The position numbers were made by a program, and so were the translations under genes. The notes below the pieces were generated by a model, which saw only the letters and a list, made by a program, of their open reading frames with translations, searched no databases and was not told where the DNA came from. Of a DNA stretch of 64,000 bases, positions 20,488 through 29,745 are shown piece after piece. This DNA is from Salinimicrobium sp963739625 (GTDB lineage Bacteria > Bacteroidota > Bacteroidia > Flavobacteriales > Flavobacteriaceae): contig CAVUAU010000018.1 in NCBI GenBank assembly GCA_963739625.1, forward strand, positions 194,312 through 258,311, read 5' to 3'. Position 1 is the stretch's first letter. Each line of letters begins with the position of its first letter.

Positions 20488-21105
20488 TTGTATAATTTGT
20501 TTGAATTAGCCAATGCCAAAAATGACAATTAAATGTTAACCGAGCAACTTTTTTGTTGGAAATCTTTTATTCCTTTTAAGACTTGAGCGATTATTTAGGG
20601 TTTTATTAACTAATATCTCCGATTTCAGCAGAAAGTGTAAAATGCTCGAAATGTCCTGTGACCACTGCTTTTCCCGCTCCTCGGTGGAGAGAAATCCAGG
20701 ACAAAATTGCCCTTTTTGAAAAACAAGCCGGAGAATAAATTTTAATCTTTCAATTCGGTCCCGCCCAGAAATAAACGGGGTTCAAAGGTTTTTTTCCTTG
20801 TTTTTTGCAAATGTTAAAGAAATCCGGCTGAAGTTCTTGTGTGAGAAAAGTGCAAAAAGAGATCGGAACAGATACCTATATAAATAGGACAGTTATTTAA
20901 TAAGGATTGGTCTTCTCATAAAGAATGGGAATGGATAGAAGATGCTTTTTACCTTTTTTGGTGAGAGGAGAATTTTTCGCCGGGGCCTCATCTTTAATGA
21001 CCTTTTTGAAACTATTTAAAGAAGTCTTTTTAGAGGAACATTTCTTCTGAAGTTAATGAGGATTTTTATGTGGCGGGAAGTCTTCTGAAAATTAATGATT
21101 TAAGA
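20488..21105. other. Intergenic region between susC and the ribosomal array
   Basis: About 620 bases without a credible gene on either strand. It must hold the susC promoter (minus), but I see no clear -33/-7 pair for it. No tRNA, rRNA or repeat was recognised. The last part leads into the rpsL promoter. Confidence 0.6.
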
Positions 21106-21136
21106 TTTGAATAATTCGGTTTTATTTCTACCTTTG
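21106..21136 (+). promoter_or_regulatory. Promoter of the rpsL ribosomal array
   Basis: TTTG (21106-21109) and TACCTTTG (21129-21136) are separated by exactly 19 bases. This matches the Bacteroidetes primary-sigma consensus TTTG-N19-TAnnTTTG. Transcription would begin about 7 bases later, leaving a leader of about 50 bases before rpsL. This is the best promoter in the window and directly supports the phylum assignment. Confidence 0.85.
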
Positions 21137-21191
21137 CAGACCTTTTAAAAAAGGGAGTTTATATAAAACAATAATTAGTGTAAAAGAAATT

Positions 21192-21566
21192 ATGCCAACA
21201 ATTTCACAATTAGTACGAAAAGGAAGAGCCACAATTACCAAGAAGAGTAAATCGGCTGCTTTGGATTCGTGCCCTCAAAGACGAGGTGTTTGTACACGTG
21301 TTTACACCACTACTCCTAAGAAACCAAACTCTGCAATGAGAAAAGTTGCAAGGGTAAGGTTGACTAATGGAAAAGAGGTGAACGCGTACATTCCTGGTGA
21401 GGGGCACAACCTCCAAGAGCACTCGATAGTATTGGTTAGAGGCGGAAGAGTAAAAGATTTGCCTGGGGTTAGGTATCATATTGTTCGTGGAGCCCTTGAC
21501 ACTGCCGGTGTTGAAGGAAGAACTCAGAGACGATCTAAGTATGGTGCTAAAAGACCTAAGAAGTAA
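21192..21566 (+). CDS. rpsL: 30S ribosomal protein S12
   Basis: 124 residues, normal length. The decoding-centre loops are intact: TTPKKPNSAMRKVARVRL and GRVKDLPGVRYHIVRG. The lysines whose substitution gives streptomycin resistance in other bacteria are wild type here (TPKKPNS and GRVKDLPG). First gene of the array, about 50 bases downstream of the promoter. As is usual in Bacteroidetes, an A-rich leader and no Shine-Dalgarno sequence precede the ATG. Confidence 0.98.
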   Translation: MPTISQLVRKGRATITKKSKSAALDSCPQRRGVCTRVYTTTPKKPNSAMRKVARVRLTNGKEVNAYIPGEGHNLQEHSIVLVRGGRVKDLPGVRYHIVRGALDTAGVEGRTQRRSKYGAKRPKK

Positions 21567-21589
21567 TTAAAAACTTTTAATGTAAAGAC

Positions 21590-22066
21590 ATGAGAAAAAG
21601 ACAGGCGAAAAAAAGGCCACTCTTGCCAGATCCAAAATTCAACGATCAGTTAGTAACGCGTTTTGTTAACATGATGATGTGGGATGGTAAGAAATCTGTT
21701 GCCTTTAAAGTTTTCTACGATGCGATTGCGATCGTAGAGGAGAAAAAACAAGACGAAGAAAAAACTGCTCTTGAGCTTTGGAAAGATGCTCTTTCAAACG
21801 TAATGCCGCACGTAGAAGTGCGTAGCCGACGTGTTGGAGGTGCTACTTTTCAAATTCCAATGCAGATAAGACCAGACCGTAAGGTGTCAACTGCTATGAA
21901 GTGGTTGATTAGCTATTCAAGAAAGCGTAATGAGAAATCAATGGCGCAAAAACTGGCTGCTGAAGTTTTGGCTGCGGCTAAAGAAGAAGGTGCGGCTGTG
22001 AAGAAAAGAGTTGATACTCATAAAATGGCTGAAGCGAACAAAGCATTCTCTCACTTTAGATTCTAA
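21590..22066 (+). CDS. rpsG: 30S ribosomal protein S7
   Basis: 158 residues beginning MRKRQAKKRPLLPDPKFNDQ, with the 16S-binding and E-site regions SRRVGGATFQIPMQIRPDRK and AEANKAFSHFRF at the C-terminus. It nucleates assembly of the 30S head. It sits 23 bases after rpsL and 3 bases before fusA, in the conserved str-operon order. Confidence 0.98.
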   Translation: MRKRQAKKRPLLPDPKFNDQLVTRFVNMMMWDGKKSVAFKVFYDAIAIVEEKKQDEEKTALELWKDALSNVMPHVEVRSRRVGGATFQIPMQIRPDRKVSTAMKWLISYSRKRNEKSMAQKLAAEVLAAAKEEGAAVKKRVDTHKMAEANKAFSHFRF

Positions 22067-22069
22067 AAC

Positions 22070-24179
22070 ATGGCACAAAGAGATTTAAAATTCACAAGAA
22101 ATATAGGGATTGCCGCGCATATTGATGCCGGTAAGACAACGACGACGGAGCGAATTCTATTCTACACAGGGATAAGCCATAAGATTGGTGAGGTGCACGA
22201 TGGTGCTGCAACCATGGACTGGATGGAGCAAGAGCAGGAGCGTGGTATCACCATTACTTCTGCAGCTACTCATTGTAAGTGGATGTACCGTGATCAGGAA
22301 TTTACTGTAAATATTATCGATACCCCGGGACACGTTGACTTTACTGTAGAGGTAGAGCGTTCTTTGCGTGTACTTGACGGGATGGTTGCTTTGTTTAGTG
22401 CAGTAGACGGGGTTGAGCCTCAGTCTGAAACTGTGTGGAGACAGGCAGACAAATACCGTGTTCCAAGACTAGGATTTGTAAATAAAATGGACCGTCAGGG
22501 TGCTGATTTCTTTAACGTGTGTAACCAGGTTAGAGAAATGCTGGGTGGTAACCCGGTGCCATTGCAAATTCCAATTGGAGACGAGATCGATTTTAAAGGT
22601 GTGGTTGACCTTATTTCCAAAAAAGCTATTGTTTGGAATGAGGAAGACTTCGGAATGACTTATGAAACCATCGATATTCCTGCAGAGCTGGAAGAAGATG
22701 TAAATAAATACAGAGCTCAACTTGTAGAGGCAGTTGCTGAATATGATGAGGCTCTTATGGAGAAATTCTTTGAGGATGAAAACTCAATTACAGAAGACGA
22801 GATCATTGCTGCGCTAAGAGCTGCAACAATTGATATGTCTATTATTCCAATGATGTGTGGATCTGCCTTTAAAAACAAAGGAGTTCAGGCTATGTTGGAT
22901 GCTGTAATGCGTTACCTTCCTTCTCCGGTTGATGTTGAGGCTATCGTTGGGGTGAACCCGGATACAGATGAGGAAGAAAAACGTAAGCCTAACGTAGAAT
23001 CACCTTTTTCGGCATTAGCATTTAAAATTGCTACCGATCCTTTCGTAGGTCGTTTGGCTTTCTTTAGAGTTTACTCCGGAACACTTGACGCAGGTTCTTA
23101 TGTGTTGAACAATCGTTCAGGTAAAAAAGAACGTATTTCACGTATCTACCAGATGCACGCTAACAAGCAACAGCCTATCGACAAGATCGAGGCCGGTGAT
23201 ATTGGTGCAGCTGTTGGATTTAAAGATATTAAGACTGGAGATACGCTTACAGATGAGAAACACCCGATCATTCTTGAATCGATGTCTTTCCCTGATCCTG
23301 TAATTGGTATTTCTGTTGAGCCTAAAACAAAGGCTGATGTTGATAAAATGGGTATGGCTTTGGCTAAACTTGCTGAAGAAGATCCAACTTTCCAGGTTAA
23401 GACCGATGAGGCTTCTGGTCAAACAATTATCTCCGGGATGGGTGAGCTTCACCTTGAGATCCTTGTAGATCGTTTGAAAAGAGAGTTTAAAGTTGAAGTT
23501 AACCAGGGACAACCTCAGGTTGAGTACAAAGAAGCTGTTAACAAGATCTACAGATCACAGAGAGGTTTATAAAAAGCAATCTGGTGGTCGTGGTAAGTTT
23601 GGTGATATCGTATTCAAACTTGGACCTGCAGATGAGGACTTTAAAGGGCCTGGTCTTCAGTTCGTTGATGAGATCAAAGGTGGTCGTATTCCAAAGGAAT
23701 TCATTCCATCTGTAGAGAAAGGATTTAAAGAGGCGATGAAAAACGGACCTCTTGCAGGATTTACTATGGATACTCTAAAAGTGAATCTTTTGGACGGATC
23801 TTTCCACCCTGTGGATTCTGATCAACTTTCTTTTGAATTGGCAGCTAAATTGGGTTATAAAGACGCGGCTAAAAAAGCCGGTGCTGTGATCCTTGAGCCA
23901 ATCATGAAAGTTGAAGTGGTTACTCCTGAAGAGAACATGGGTGATATAGTAGGAGATTTGAACAGACGTCGTGGACAGGTTAATAACATGTCTGACAGGT
24001 CTGGGGCCAAGGTAATCAAGGCTGAAGTGCCGCTTTCTGAAATGTTCGGATACGTTACAACATTACGTACCCTTTCTTCTGGACGTGCAACTTCTACTAT
24101 GGAATTCTCTCACTATGCTGAAACTCCTTCAAACGTTTCAGAGCAAGTTATAAAGGCAGCAAAAGGAGCTAACGATTAA
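22070..24179 (+). CDS. fusA: Translation elongation factor G (frameshift near 23538)
   Basis: EF-G, the GTPase that drives translocation and, with RRF, ribosome recycling. The G1 loop is AHIDAGKTTTTERIL, G2/G3 are RGITITSAATHC and DTPGHVDFTVEVERS, and G4 is VNKMDRQGADF. Domains II-V follow, with domain IV STDHREVYKKQSGGRGKFGD. The frame is broken at GTTAACAAGA near 23538: removing one A gives EAVTRSTDHREVYKK and joins both parts into about 702 residues, the expected size. An essential gene cannot tolerate this lesion, and no known programmed frameshift occurs in fusA, so it is read as an inserted-base error. rpsJ follows after 11 bases; tuf is not in this position. Confidence 0.97.
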
Positions 24180-24190
24180 TTATCAGGAAA

Positions 24191-24496
24191 ATGAGTCAAA
24201 AAATCAGAATAAAACTAAAATCCTACGATCATAACCTGGTAGATAAATCTGCCGAAAAGATCGTAAAAACCGTAAAAAGTACGGGTGCTGTGGTAACCGG
24301 TCCAATACCATTGCCAACACACAAGAAGATCTTTACTGTATTGCGTTCTCCACACGTTAACAAAAAGTCGAGAGAACAGTTTCAGCTTAGCTCTTACAAA
24401 AGACTGCTGGATATTTACAGTTCTTCTTCTAAGACGATTGATGCTCTTATGAAACTTGAATTGCCAAGTGGAGTAGAGGTTGAGATTAAAGTGTGA
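24191..24496 (+). CDS. rpsJ: 30S ribosomal protein S10
   Basis: 101 residues, with the typical core GPIPLPTHKKIFTVLRSPHV and the tRNA-binding/NusE loop region. S10 also acts as NusE in transcription antitermination. It ends the str part and is separated from rplC by 142 bases, the longest gap in the array, which carries a hairpin. Confidence 0.98.
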   Translation: MSQKIRIKLKSYDHNLVDKSAEKIVKTVKSTGAVVTGPIPLPTHKKIFTVLRSPHVNKKSREQFQLSSYKRLLDIYSSSSKTIDALMKLELPSGVEVEIKV

Positions 24497-24567
24497 TGAA
24501 GCATACCTCTTAAAAAAGGGGTTTACATGTCCCGAGCCGTGAGCAAGGGAAAAACGGAGAAAAATAC

Positions 24568-24609
24568 ATTCAGGATTGGAAAGTATTTTTTTCAATCCTG
24601 AATATTTTT
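24568..24609 (+). promoter_or_regulatory. Hairpin with U-rich tail between rpsJ and rplC (attenuator-like)
   Basis: An 11-bp perfect stem, ATTCAGGATTG (24568-24578) / CAATCCTGAAT (24593-24603), has a 14-nt loop and is followed by ATTTTTA. It looks like a weak intrinsic terminator inside the operon. It could attenuate rplC and downstream genes or serve as a ribosomal-protein-responsive leader. A second smaller hairpin (ACCTCTT...AAGGGGT) lies just after the rpsJ stop. Confidence 0.55.
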
Positions 24610-24638
24610 AAATAAACATTAATAACTAATAATTAATT

Positions 24639-25250
24639 ATGTCTGGGTTAATAGGAAAAAAGATTGGCATGACCAGCATTTTTGACGAGAACGGAAAGAA
24701 TATTCCCTGTACCGTTATTGAAGCAGGACCATGCGTGATTACCCAAGTCAGAACCGAGGAGGTTGACGGGTACAAAGCTCTTCAGCTTGGTTTCGATGAC
24801 AAAAAGACTGCTAATAAGGCTGCCGAAGGGCACGCTAAAAAAGCCGGTGGTGCTGCAAAGCGCAAAGTCGTTGAATTCAAGGGATTTGAAGGAGAGCACA
24901 AATTAGGTGATACGATCACCGTTGAGCATTTTGTTGAAGGTGAATTTGTTGACATTTCCGGTATTTCAAAAGGAAAAGGTTTTCAAGGGGTTGTTAAACG
25001 TCACGGTTTTGGTGGGGTTGGACAAGCTACTCACGGTCAACATAACCGATTGAGAGCTCCTGGTTCTATTGGTGCTGCGTCTTATCCTGCGAGAGTATTC
25101 AAAGGAATGCGTATGGCCGGAAGAATGGGTGGCGATAAAGTTAAAGTAGAAAACCTGAGAGTTTTAAAAGTAGTGGCCGATAAGAACCTGCTTGTTGTTA
25201 AAGGAGCGGTTCCTGGTCATAAGAACTCTTACGTAATCATTCAGAAGTAA
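24639..25250 (+). CDS. rplC: 50S ribosomal protein L3
   Basis: 203 residues beginning MSGLIGKKIGMTSIFDENGK; the peptidyl-transferase-proximal loop QATHGQHNRLRAPGSIGAAS is intact. It is an early assembly protein of the 50S. It overlaps or abuts the L4 start codon and is preceded by the hairpin-bearing 142-base gap. Confidence 0.98.
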   Translation: MSGLIGKKIGMTSIFDENGKNIPCTVIEAGPCVITQVRTEEVDGYKALQLGFDDKKTANKAAEGHAKKAGGAAKRKVVEFKGFEGEHKLGDTITVEHFVEGEFVDISGISKGKGFQGVVKRHGFGGVGQATHGQHNRLRAPGSIGAASYPARVFKGMRMAGRMGGDKVKVENLRVLKVVADKNLLVVKGAVPGHKNSYVIIQK

Positions 25251-25879
25251 TGGAAGTAGCAGTTTTAGATATAAAAGGAAAAGAAACAGGAAGAAAGGCA
25301 AACCTTTCTGACGCTGTTTTTGCAGTAGAGCCTAATAACCATGCTGTGTATCTTGATGTGAAGCAATATCTGGCCAACCAACGCCAGGGTACTCACAAGG
25401 CAAAAGAACGTGCTGAGATTGCAGGTTCTACCCGTAAGATCAAGAAACAAAAAGGTACAGGTACTGCGCGTGCAGGAAGTATCAAGTCTCCTATTTTCAA
25501 AGGTGGAGGTAGAGTTTTTGGTCCAAGACCAAGAAACTATTCTTTCAAATTGAATAAGACCCTGAAAAGGTTGGCTAGAAAATCTGCCTTGTCTATGAAG
25601 GCAAATGACAACGCAATTATCGTTGTAGAAGATTTTTCTTTCGACGCTCCAAAGACTAAGAATTTCACTGATGTGTTGAAAGCCTTAGGGTTAGATGGGA
25701 AAAAATCTTTGATAGTGTTGGGTGACTCGAATAAAAACGTATATTTGTCGTCACGCAATTTAAAGGCTTCTGAGGTTGTAAGTGGTTCAGAATTAAGCAC
25801 TTACAAAATTTTAAACGCAAATAATATTGTGTTTTTAGAGGGGTCTCTAGAAGGAATTGAGTCGAATTTAAGTAAATAA
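25250..25879 (+). CDS. rplD: 50S ribosomal protein L4
   Basis: 209 residues. The extended exit-tunnel loop is visible at KKQKGTGTARAGSIKSPIFK followed by GGGRVFGPRPRNYSF. In E. coli L4 represses its own S10 operon; whether that applies in Bacteroidetes is unknown. It starts at the stop codon of rplC, so translation is probably coupled. Confidence 0.97.
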   Translation: MEVAVLDIKGKETGRKANLSDAVFAVEPNNHAVYLDVKQYLANQRQGTHKAKERAEIAGSTRKIKKQKGTGTARAGSIKSPIFKGGGRVFGPRPRNYSFKLNKTLKRLARKSALSMKANDNAIIVVEDFSFDAPKTKNFTDVLKALGLDGKKSLIVLGDSNKNVYLSSRNLKASEVVSGSELSTYKILNANNIVFLEGSLEGIESNLSK

Positions 25880-25884
25880 GCATT

Positions 25885-26175
25885 ATGAGTATCCTTATAA
25901 AACCTATTATTACTGAGAAAGCTACAGCAGATAGCGAACTTAATAATAAGTACGCTTTTGTAGTTGATAATAAGGCGAATAAGATTGAAATCAAAGACGC
26001 TGTCGAGGCTGCTTATGGTGTTTCAGTTACCAAAGTTCGTACTATTAATGTCCGCCCAGACAGAAAAACCCGTTACACAAAGACGGGTGTTGTCACTGGT
26101 AAAACCAGCGCCTTTAAAAAGGCACTAGTACAGGTGGCGGAAGGTGAAACTATTGATTTGTATAGTAATCTCTAA
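25885..26175 (+). CDS. rplW: 50S ribosomal protein L23
   Basis: 96 residues beginning MSILIKPIITEKATADSELN, with the conserved IKDAVEAAYGVSVTKVRTIN core. L23 lies at the tunnel exit and docks SRP and trigger factor; the SRP protein itself is encoded downstream in this window (ffh). Spacing to rplD is 5 bases. Confidence 0.97.
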   Translation: MSILIKPIITEKATADSELNNKYAFVVDNKANKIEIKDAVEAAYGVSVTKVRTINVRPDRKTRYTKTGVVTGKTSAFKKALVQVAEGETIDLYSNL

Positions 26176-26184
26176 GATTAAGAA

Positions 26185-27012
26185 ATGTCAGTTAGAAAAT
26201 TAAAACCAATCACTCCTGGTCAGCGATTTAGAGTAGTAAACGGATTTGACGCGATTACTACTGATAAGCCGGAGAAAAGCCTTTTGGCTCCGAACAAAAA
26301 ATCAGGAGGACGAAACAGTCAGGGAAAAATGACCATGCGCTACATGGGTGGTGGTCATAAAAGACGTTACAGGATCATCGATTTCAAAAGAGACAAGCAG
26401 GGTATTCCTGCAACTGTTGCTTCTATTGAATATGATCCAAACAGAACGGCCTTTATCGCTTTGTTGAATTATCAGGATGGCGAAAAACGATATATTATTG
26501 CTCAGAATGGACTTCAGGTTGGGCAAAATGTAGTATCCACTGCCGAGGCTGGTGCTCCTGAAATCGGGAACGCAATGCCATTGGCAAACATTCCATTGGG
26601 TACTATTATCTCTTGTATCGAGCTAAGACCTGGACAGGGAGCTGTTATGGCTCGTTCTGCCGGTGCTTTCGCTCAGTTGATGGCAAGGGAAGGGAAATAC
26701 GCTACCATCAAATTACCTTCAGGAGAGATCAGAAGGGTATTGGCAAGCTGTGTGGCAACAATTGGAGCTGTGTCTAACAGTGATCACCAGTTGTTGGTTT
26801 CTGGTAAAGCCGGTAGAAAGAGATGGTTGGGTAGAAGACCAAGAACAAGACCAGTTGTAATGAACCCTGTAGATCACCCAATGGGTGGTGGTGAAGGCCG
26901 TGCATCTGGAGGTCACCCAAGGTCTAGAAAAGGACTTCCTGCTAAAGGATTTAGAACCCGTTCTAAGACCAAGTCGAGTAATAAATATATTGTAGAACGT
27001 AGAAAGAAATAA
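26185..27012 (+). CDS. rplB: 50S ribosomal protein L2
   Basis: 275 residues. It carries the conserved C-terminal block MNPVDHPMGGGEGRASGGHP with the peptidyl-transferase-associated histidine, and LLAPNKKSGGRNSQGKMTMR near the N-terminus. It binds 23S rRNA domain IV and is needed for subunit association. It is intact and in canonical order. Confidence 0.98.
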   Translation: MSVRKLKPITPGQRFRVVNGFDAITTDKPEKSLLAPNKKSGGRNSQGKMTMRYMGGGHKRRYRIIDFKRDKQGIPATVASIEYDPNRTAFIALLNYQDGEKRYIIAQNGLQVGQNVVSTAEAGAPEIGNAMPLANIPLGTIISCIELRPGQGAVMARSAGAFAQLMAREGKYATIKLPSGEIRRVLASCVATIGAVSNSDHQLLVSGKAGRKRWLGRRPRTRPVVMNPVDHPMGGGEGRASGGHPRSRKGLPAKGFRTRSKTKSSNKYIVERRKK

Positions 27013-27018
27013 TAAGAT

Positions 27019-27297
27019 ATGGCACGTTCATTAAAAAAAGGACCTTACGTTCACTATAAGCTGGAGCAAAAAGTTGCTCAAAACACAGAATCCGGGAAGA
27101 AAGCGGTTATTAAGACCTGGTCAAGGGCTTCTATGATCACACCTGATTTTGTGGGGCAAACTATAGCTGTTCACAACGGACGTCAATTTGTTCCTGTATA
27201 TATTACAGAGAACATGGTGGGTCACAAATTAGGTGAATTTTCACCAACAAGATCTTTTAGGGGTCATGCTGGTGCTAAAAATAAAGGTAAAAAATAA
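27019..27297 (+). CDS. rpsS: 30S ribosomal protein S19
   Basis: 92 residues beginning MARSLKKGPYVHYKLEQKV, with the conserved TWSRASMITPDFVGQTIAVH and HKLGEFSPTRSFRGHAG. S19 forms part of the 30S head and intersubunit bridge with S13. It is 6 bases from rplB and 8 from rplV. Confidence 0.98.
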   Translation: MARSLKKGPYVHYKLEQKVAQNTESGKKAVIKTWSRASMITPDFVGQTIAVHNGRQFVPVYITENMVGHKLGEFSPTRSFRGHAGAKNKGKK

Positions 27298-27305
27298 TTG
27301 AAGCT

Positions 27306-27713
27306 ATGGGAGTTCGTAAAAGAGAAAAAGCAGAGCAAATAAAAGAAGCTAAGAAGCAGATAGCTTTTGCTAAGTTGAATAACTGCCCTACTTCGCCAAG
27401 AAAGATGCGTCTGGTTGCAGACCTTGTTCGTGGTGAAAAAGTAGAAAGAGCGCTTCATATTTTGAAATTCAATTCTAAAGATGCGTCTAAAAGTCTTGAA
27501 AAGCTGTTGTTGTCGGCAATTGCTAACTGGCAGGCTAAGAATGAAGATGCAAGCATTGAAGATGCAGAGTTGTTTGTAAAAGAGATTCGTGTTGATGGAG
27601 GAAGTATGTTGAAAAGACTTCGTCCTGCACCACAGGGTCGCGCACATAGAATTAGAAAACGTTCCAACCACGTAACTTTGGTGCTTGGAGCTAACAATAA
27701 TACACAAAGCTAA
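27306..27713 (+). CDS. rplV: 50S ribosomal protein L22
   Basis: 135 residues. The core PTSPRKMRLVADLVRGEKVE and the tunnel beta-hairpin with LKRLRPAPQGRAHRIRKRSN are present. The hairpin tip that lines the exit tunnel and contacts macrolides looks wild type. The N-terminal lysine-rich extension is usual for Bacteroidetes. Confidence 0.97.
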   Translation: MGVRKREKAEQIKEAKKQIAFAKLNNCPTSPRKMRLVADLVRGEKVERALHILKFNSKDASKSLEKLLLSAIANWQAKNEDASIEDAELFVKEIRVDGGSMLKRLRPAPQGRAHRIRKRSNHVTLVLGANNNTQS

Positions 27714-27721
27714 GTAAGAGT

Positions 27722-28444
27722 ATGGGACAAAAGACAAATCCAATCGGGAATCGCCTTGGTATCATTAGAGGATGGGAATCCAACTGGTACGGAGGAAATG
27801 ACTACGGCGACAAATTAGCCGAAGACGATAAGATTAGAAAATACATCCATGCTCGTCTTTCTAAAGCGAGTGTATCAAGAGTGATCATCGAGCGTACTCT
27901 TAAACTTGTAACCGTTACTATCACCACTGCCCGTCCCGGTATTATTATTGGGAAAGGTGGCCAGGAGGTAGACAAGTTGAAAGAAGAGCTTAAGAAGATC
28001 ACAGACAAGGAAGTTCAAATCAACATCTTTGAGATCAAAAGACCAGAACTTGACGCACATTTAGTGGCATCAAGTGTTGCAAGACAAATTGAGAATCGTA
28101 TCTCTTACCGTCGTGCAATTAAAATGGCGATTGCGGCTGCAATGAGAATGAACGCAGAAGGTATTAAAATCGAAATTTCAGGCCGTTTGAACGGGGCTGA
28201 GATGGCGCGTTCAGAATCATACAAGGATGGTAGGATTCCATTGTCGACTTTTAGAGCCGATATTGATTATGCTTTGGTAGAAGCTCATACTACTTATGGT
28301 AGACTGGGTGTAAAAGTATGGATCATGAAAGGTGAGGTATACGGTAAAAGAGAACTTTCTCCACTTGTTGGAATGTCTAAAAAACAAGGAGGAAAAACCG
28401 GAGCCGGACGAGGTGGTGCTAACAAATCACGTCGTAGAAAGTAA
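27722..28444 (+). CDS. rpsC: 30S ribosomal protein S3
   Basis: 240 residues beginning MGQKTNPIGNRLGIIRGWES. The KH domain carries the GxxG loop IIIGKGGQEVDKLKEEL; the C-terminal domain has EISGRLNGAEMARSESYKDG and a basic Gly-rich tail. It contributes to mRNA helicase activity at the entry channel. Confidence 0.98.
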   Translation: MGQKTNPIGNRLGIIRGWESNWYGGNDYGDKLAEDDKIRKYIHARLSKASVSRVIIERTLKLVTVTITTARPGIIIGKGGQEVDKLKEELKKITDKEVQINIFEIKRPELDAHLVASSVARQIENRISYRRAIKMAIAAAMRMNAEGIKIEISGRLNGAEMARSESYKDGRIPLSTFRADIDYALVEAHTTYGRLGVKVWIMKGEVYGKRELSPLVGMSKKQGGKTGAGRGGANKSRRRK

Positions 28445-28463
28445 TTTTTTAAAGTAAAGAAAA

Positions 28464-28883
28464 ATGTTACAGCCTAAAAGAACAAAATATCGCAAAATGC
28501 AAAAGGGCCGTATGAAAGGTGTTTCTCAAAGAGGACACAGGCTTTCAAACGGTACTTTTGGAATCAAGTCTTTAGACTCGAATTTTGTGACTGCAAGACA
28601 AATAGAAGCCGCGCGTATTGCTGCTACCCGTTATATGAAAAGAGAAGGTTCCCTGTGGATTAAAATTTTCCCAGACAAGCCTATCACTAAAAAGCCTCTT
28701 GAAGTACGTATGGGTAAAGGTAAAGGTGCCGTTGAATATTGGGCAGCAGTTGTAAAACCAGGAAGAATACTTTTTGAAATAGGGGGTGTGCCTTTTGATG
28801 TTGCAAAAGAGGCTTTGCGTCTTGCAGCACAGAAACTTCCTGTGAAAACTAAGTTCATTGTAGCTAGAGATTATCAAGCTTAA
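28464..28883 (+). CDS. rplP: 50S ribosomal protein L16
   Basis: 139 residues beginning MLQPKRTKYRKMQKGRMKGV, with the conserved RRSx-equivalent VTARQIEAARIAATRYMKRE and MGKGKGAVEYWAAVVKPGRI. It helps position A-site tRNA in the 50S. It lies 19 bases after rpsC. Confidence 0.98.
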   Translation: MLQPKRTKYRKMQKGRMKGVSQRGHRLSNGTFGIKSLDSNFVTARQIEAARIAATRYMKREGSLWIKIFPDKPITKKPLEVRMGKGKGAVEYWAAVVKPGRILFEIGGVPFDVAKEALRLAAQKLPVKTKFIVARDYQA

Positions 28884-28894
28884 TAAGACACGTT

Positions 28895-29086
28895 ATGAAA
28901 CAATCAGAAGTAAGAGAATTGTCTGTAGCAGAATTACAGGAAGAACTTGGTAAATCAAGGAAAGCATATTCCGATCTAAAAATGGCTCACGCAGTATCGC
29001 CATTAGAGAACCCAATCCAGTTGAGAACTGAGAGAAGATCTATAGCGCGTATTGCTACAGAGTTAACTAAAAGAGAGCAACAATAA
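28895..29086 (+). CDS. rpmC: 50S ribosomal protein L29
   Basis: 63 residues, a helical hairpin with the conserved ELSVAELQEELGKSRKAYSD and NPIQLRTERRSIARIATEL. It sits next to L23 at the tunnel exit. Normal length; 11 bases after rplP. Confidence 0.97.
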   Translation: MKQSEVRELSVAELQEELGKSRKAYSDLKMAHAVSPLENPIQLRTERRSIARIATELTKREQQ

Positions 29087-29103
29087 GTGTTATTCTGCTG
29101 AAA

Positions 29104-29361
29104 ATGGAAAAAAGAAACTTAAGAAAAGAACGTATAGGTGTTGTTACCAGTAATAAGATGATGAAATCAATTGTGGTTTCTGAAACTAAGAAAGTAAAAC
29201 ACCCCATGTATGGAAAATTCGTTTTGAAAACGAAAAAGTACGTGGCACACGACGAAACAAACGACTGCAACATTGGAGATACTGTAAGGATCATGGAAAC
29301 TCGTCCTTTGAGTAAATCTAAATGCTGGAGATTAGTAGAAATAATTGAAAGAGCGAAGTAA
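29104..29361 (+). CDS. rpsQ: 30S ribosomal protein S17
   Basis: 85 residues of OB-fold: NLRKERIGVVTSNKMMKSIV, HPMYGKFVLKTKKYVAHDE, then IGDTVRIMETRPLSKSKCW. It binds 16S rRNA early in assembly. Two bases separate it from rplN. Confidence 0.98.
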   Translation: MEKRNLRKERIGVVTSNKMMKSIVVSETKKVKHPMYGKFVLKTKKYVAHDETNDCNIGDTVRIMETRPLSKSKCWRLVEIIERAK

Positions 29362-29363
29362 TT

Positions 29364-29732
29364 ATGGTACAACAAGAGTCTAGATTAAGAGTTGCAGACA
29401 ACACAGGTGCTAAAGAAGTTTTAGTGATTCGTGTGTTGGGCGGTACAAATAGAAGATACGCTTCTGTTGGAGACAAGATCGTTGTCAGTGTAAAAGAAGC
29501 TACACCAAACGGAAACGTTAAAAAAGGTGCAGTTTCTACAGCAGTTGTTGTTCGTACCAAAAAAGAAGTGCGCAGACCAGATGGATCTTACATCCGTTTT
29601 GATGACAATGCGTGTGTTCTGCTTAACCCAACCGGGGAAATGAGAGGAACACGTGTATTTGGACCTGTAGCACGTGAACTTCGTGATAAGCAATTCATGA
29701 AGATTGTATCATTGGCACCAGAAGTGCTTTAA
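29364..29732 (+). CDS. rplN: 50S ribosomal protein L14
   Basis: 122 residues beginning MVQQESRLRVADNTGAKEVL, ending GPVARELRDKQFMKIVSLAP and EVL. L14 makes intersubunit bridges and is the docking site of the silencing factor RsfS. Canonical spc-operon position. Confidence 0.98.
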   Translation: MVQQESRLRVADNTGAKEVLVIRVLGGTNRRYASVGDKIVVSVKEATPNGNVKKGAVSTAVVVRTKKEVRRPDGSYIRFDDNACVLLNPTGEMRGTRVFGPVARELRDKQFMKIVSLAPEVL

Positions 29733-29745
29733 TACAGAGAACAAA

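Noticed and set aside
20488..21105. Possible tRNA or small RNA gene in the gap before rpsL
   Set aside because: A GGTTCAAA-like string occurs near 20780, but no cloverleaf or CCA end can be formed.
29704..29745. Longer L24 reading overlapping rplN
   Set aside because: The extra 14 residues do not match L24 and would overlap the 3' end of rplN.
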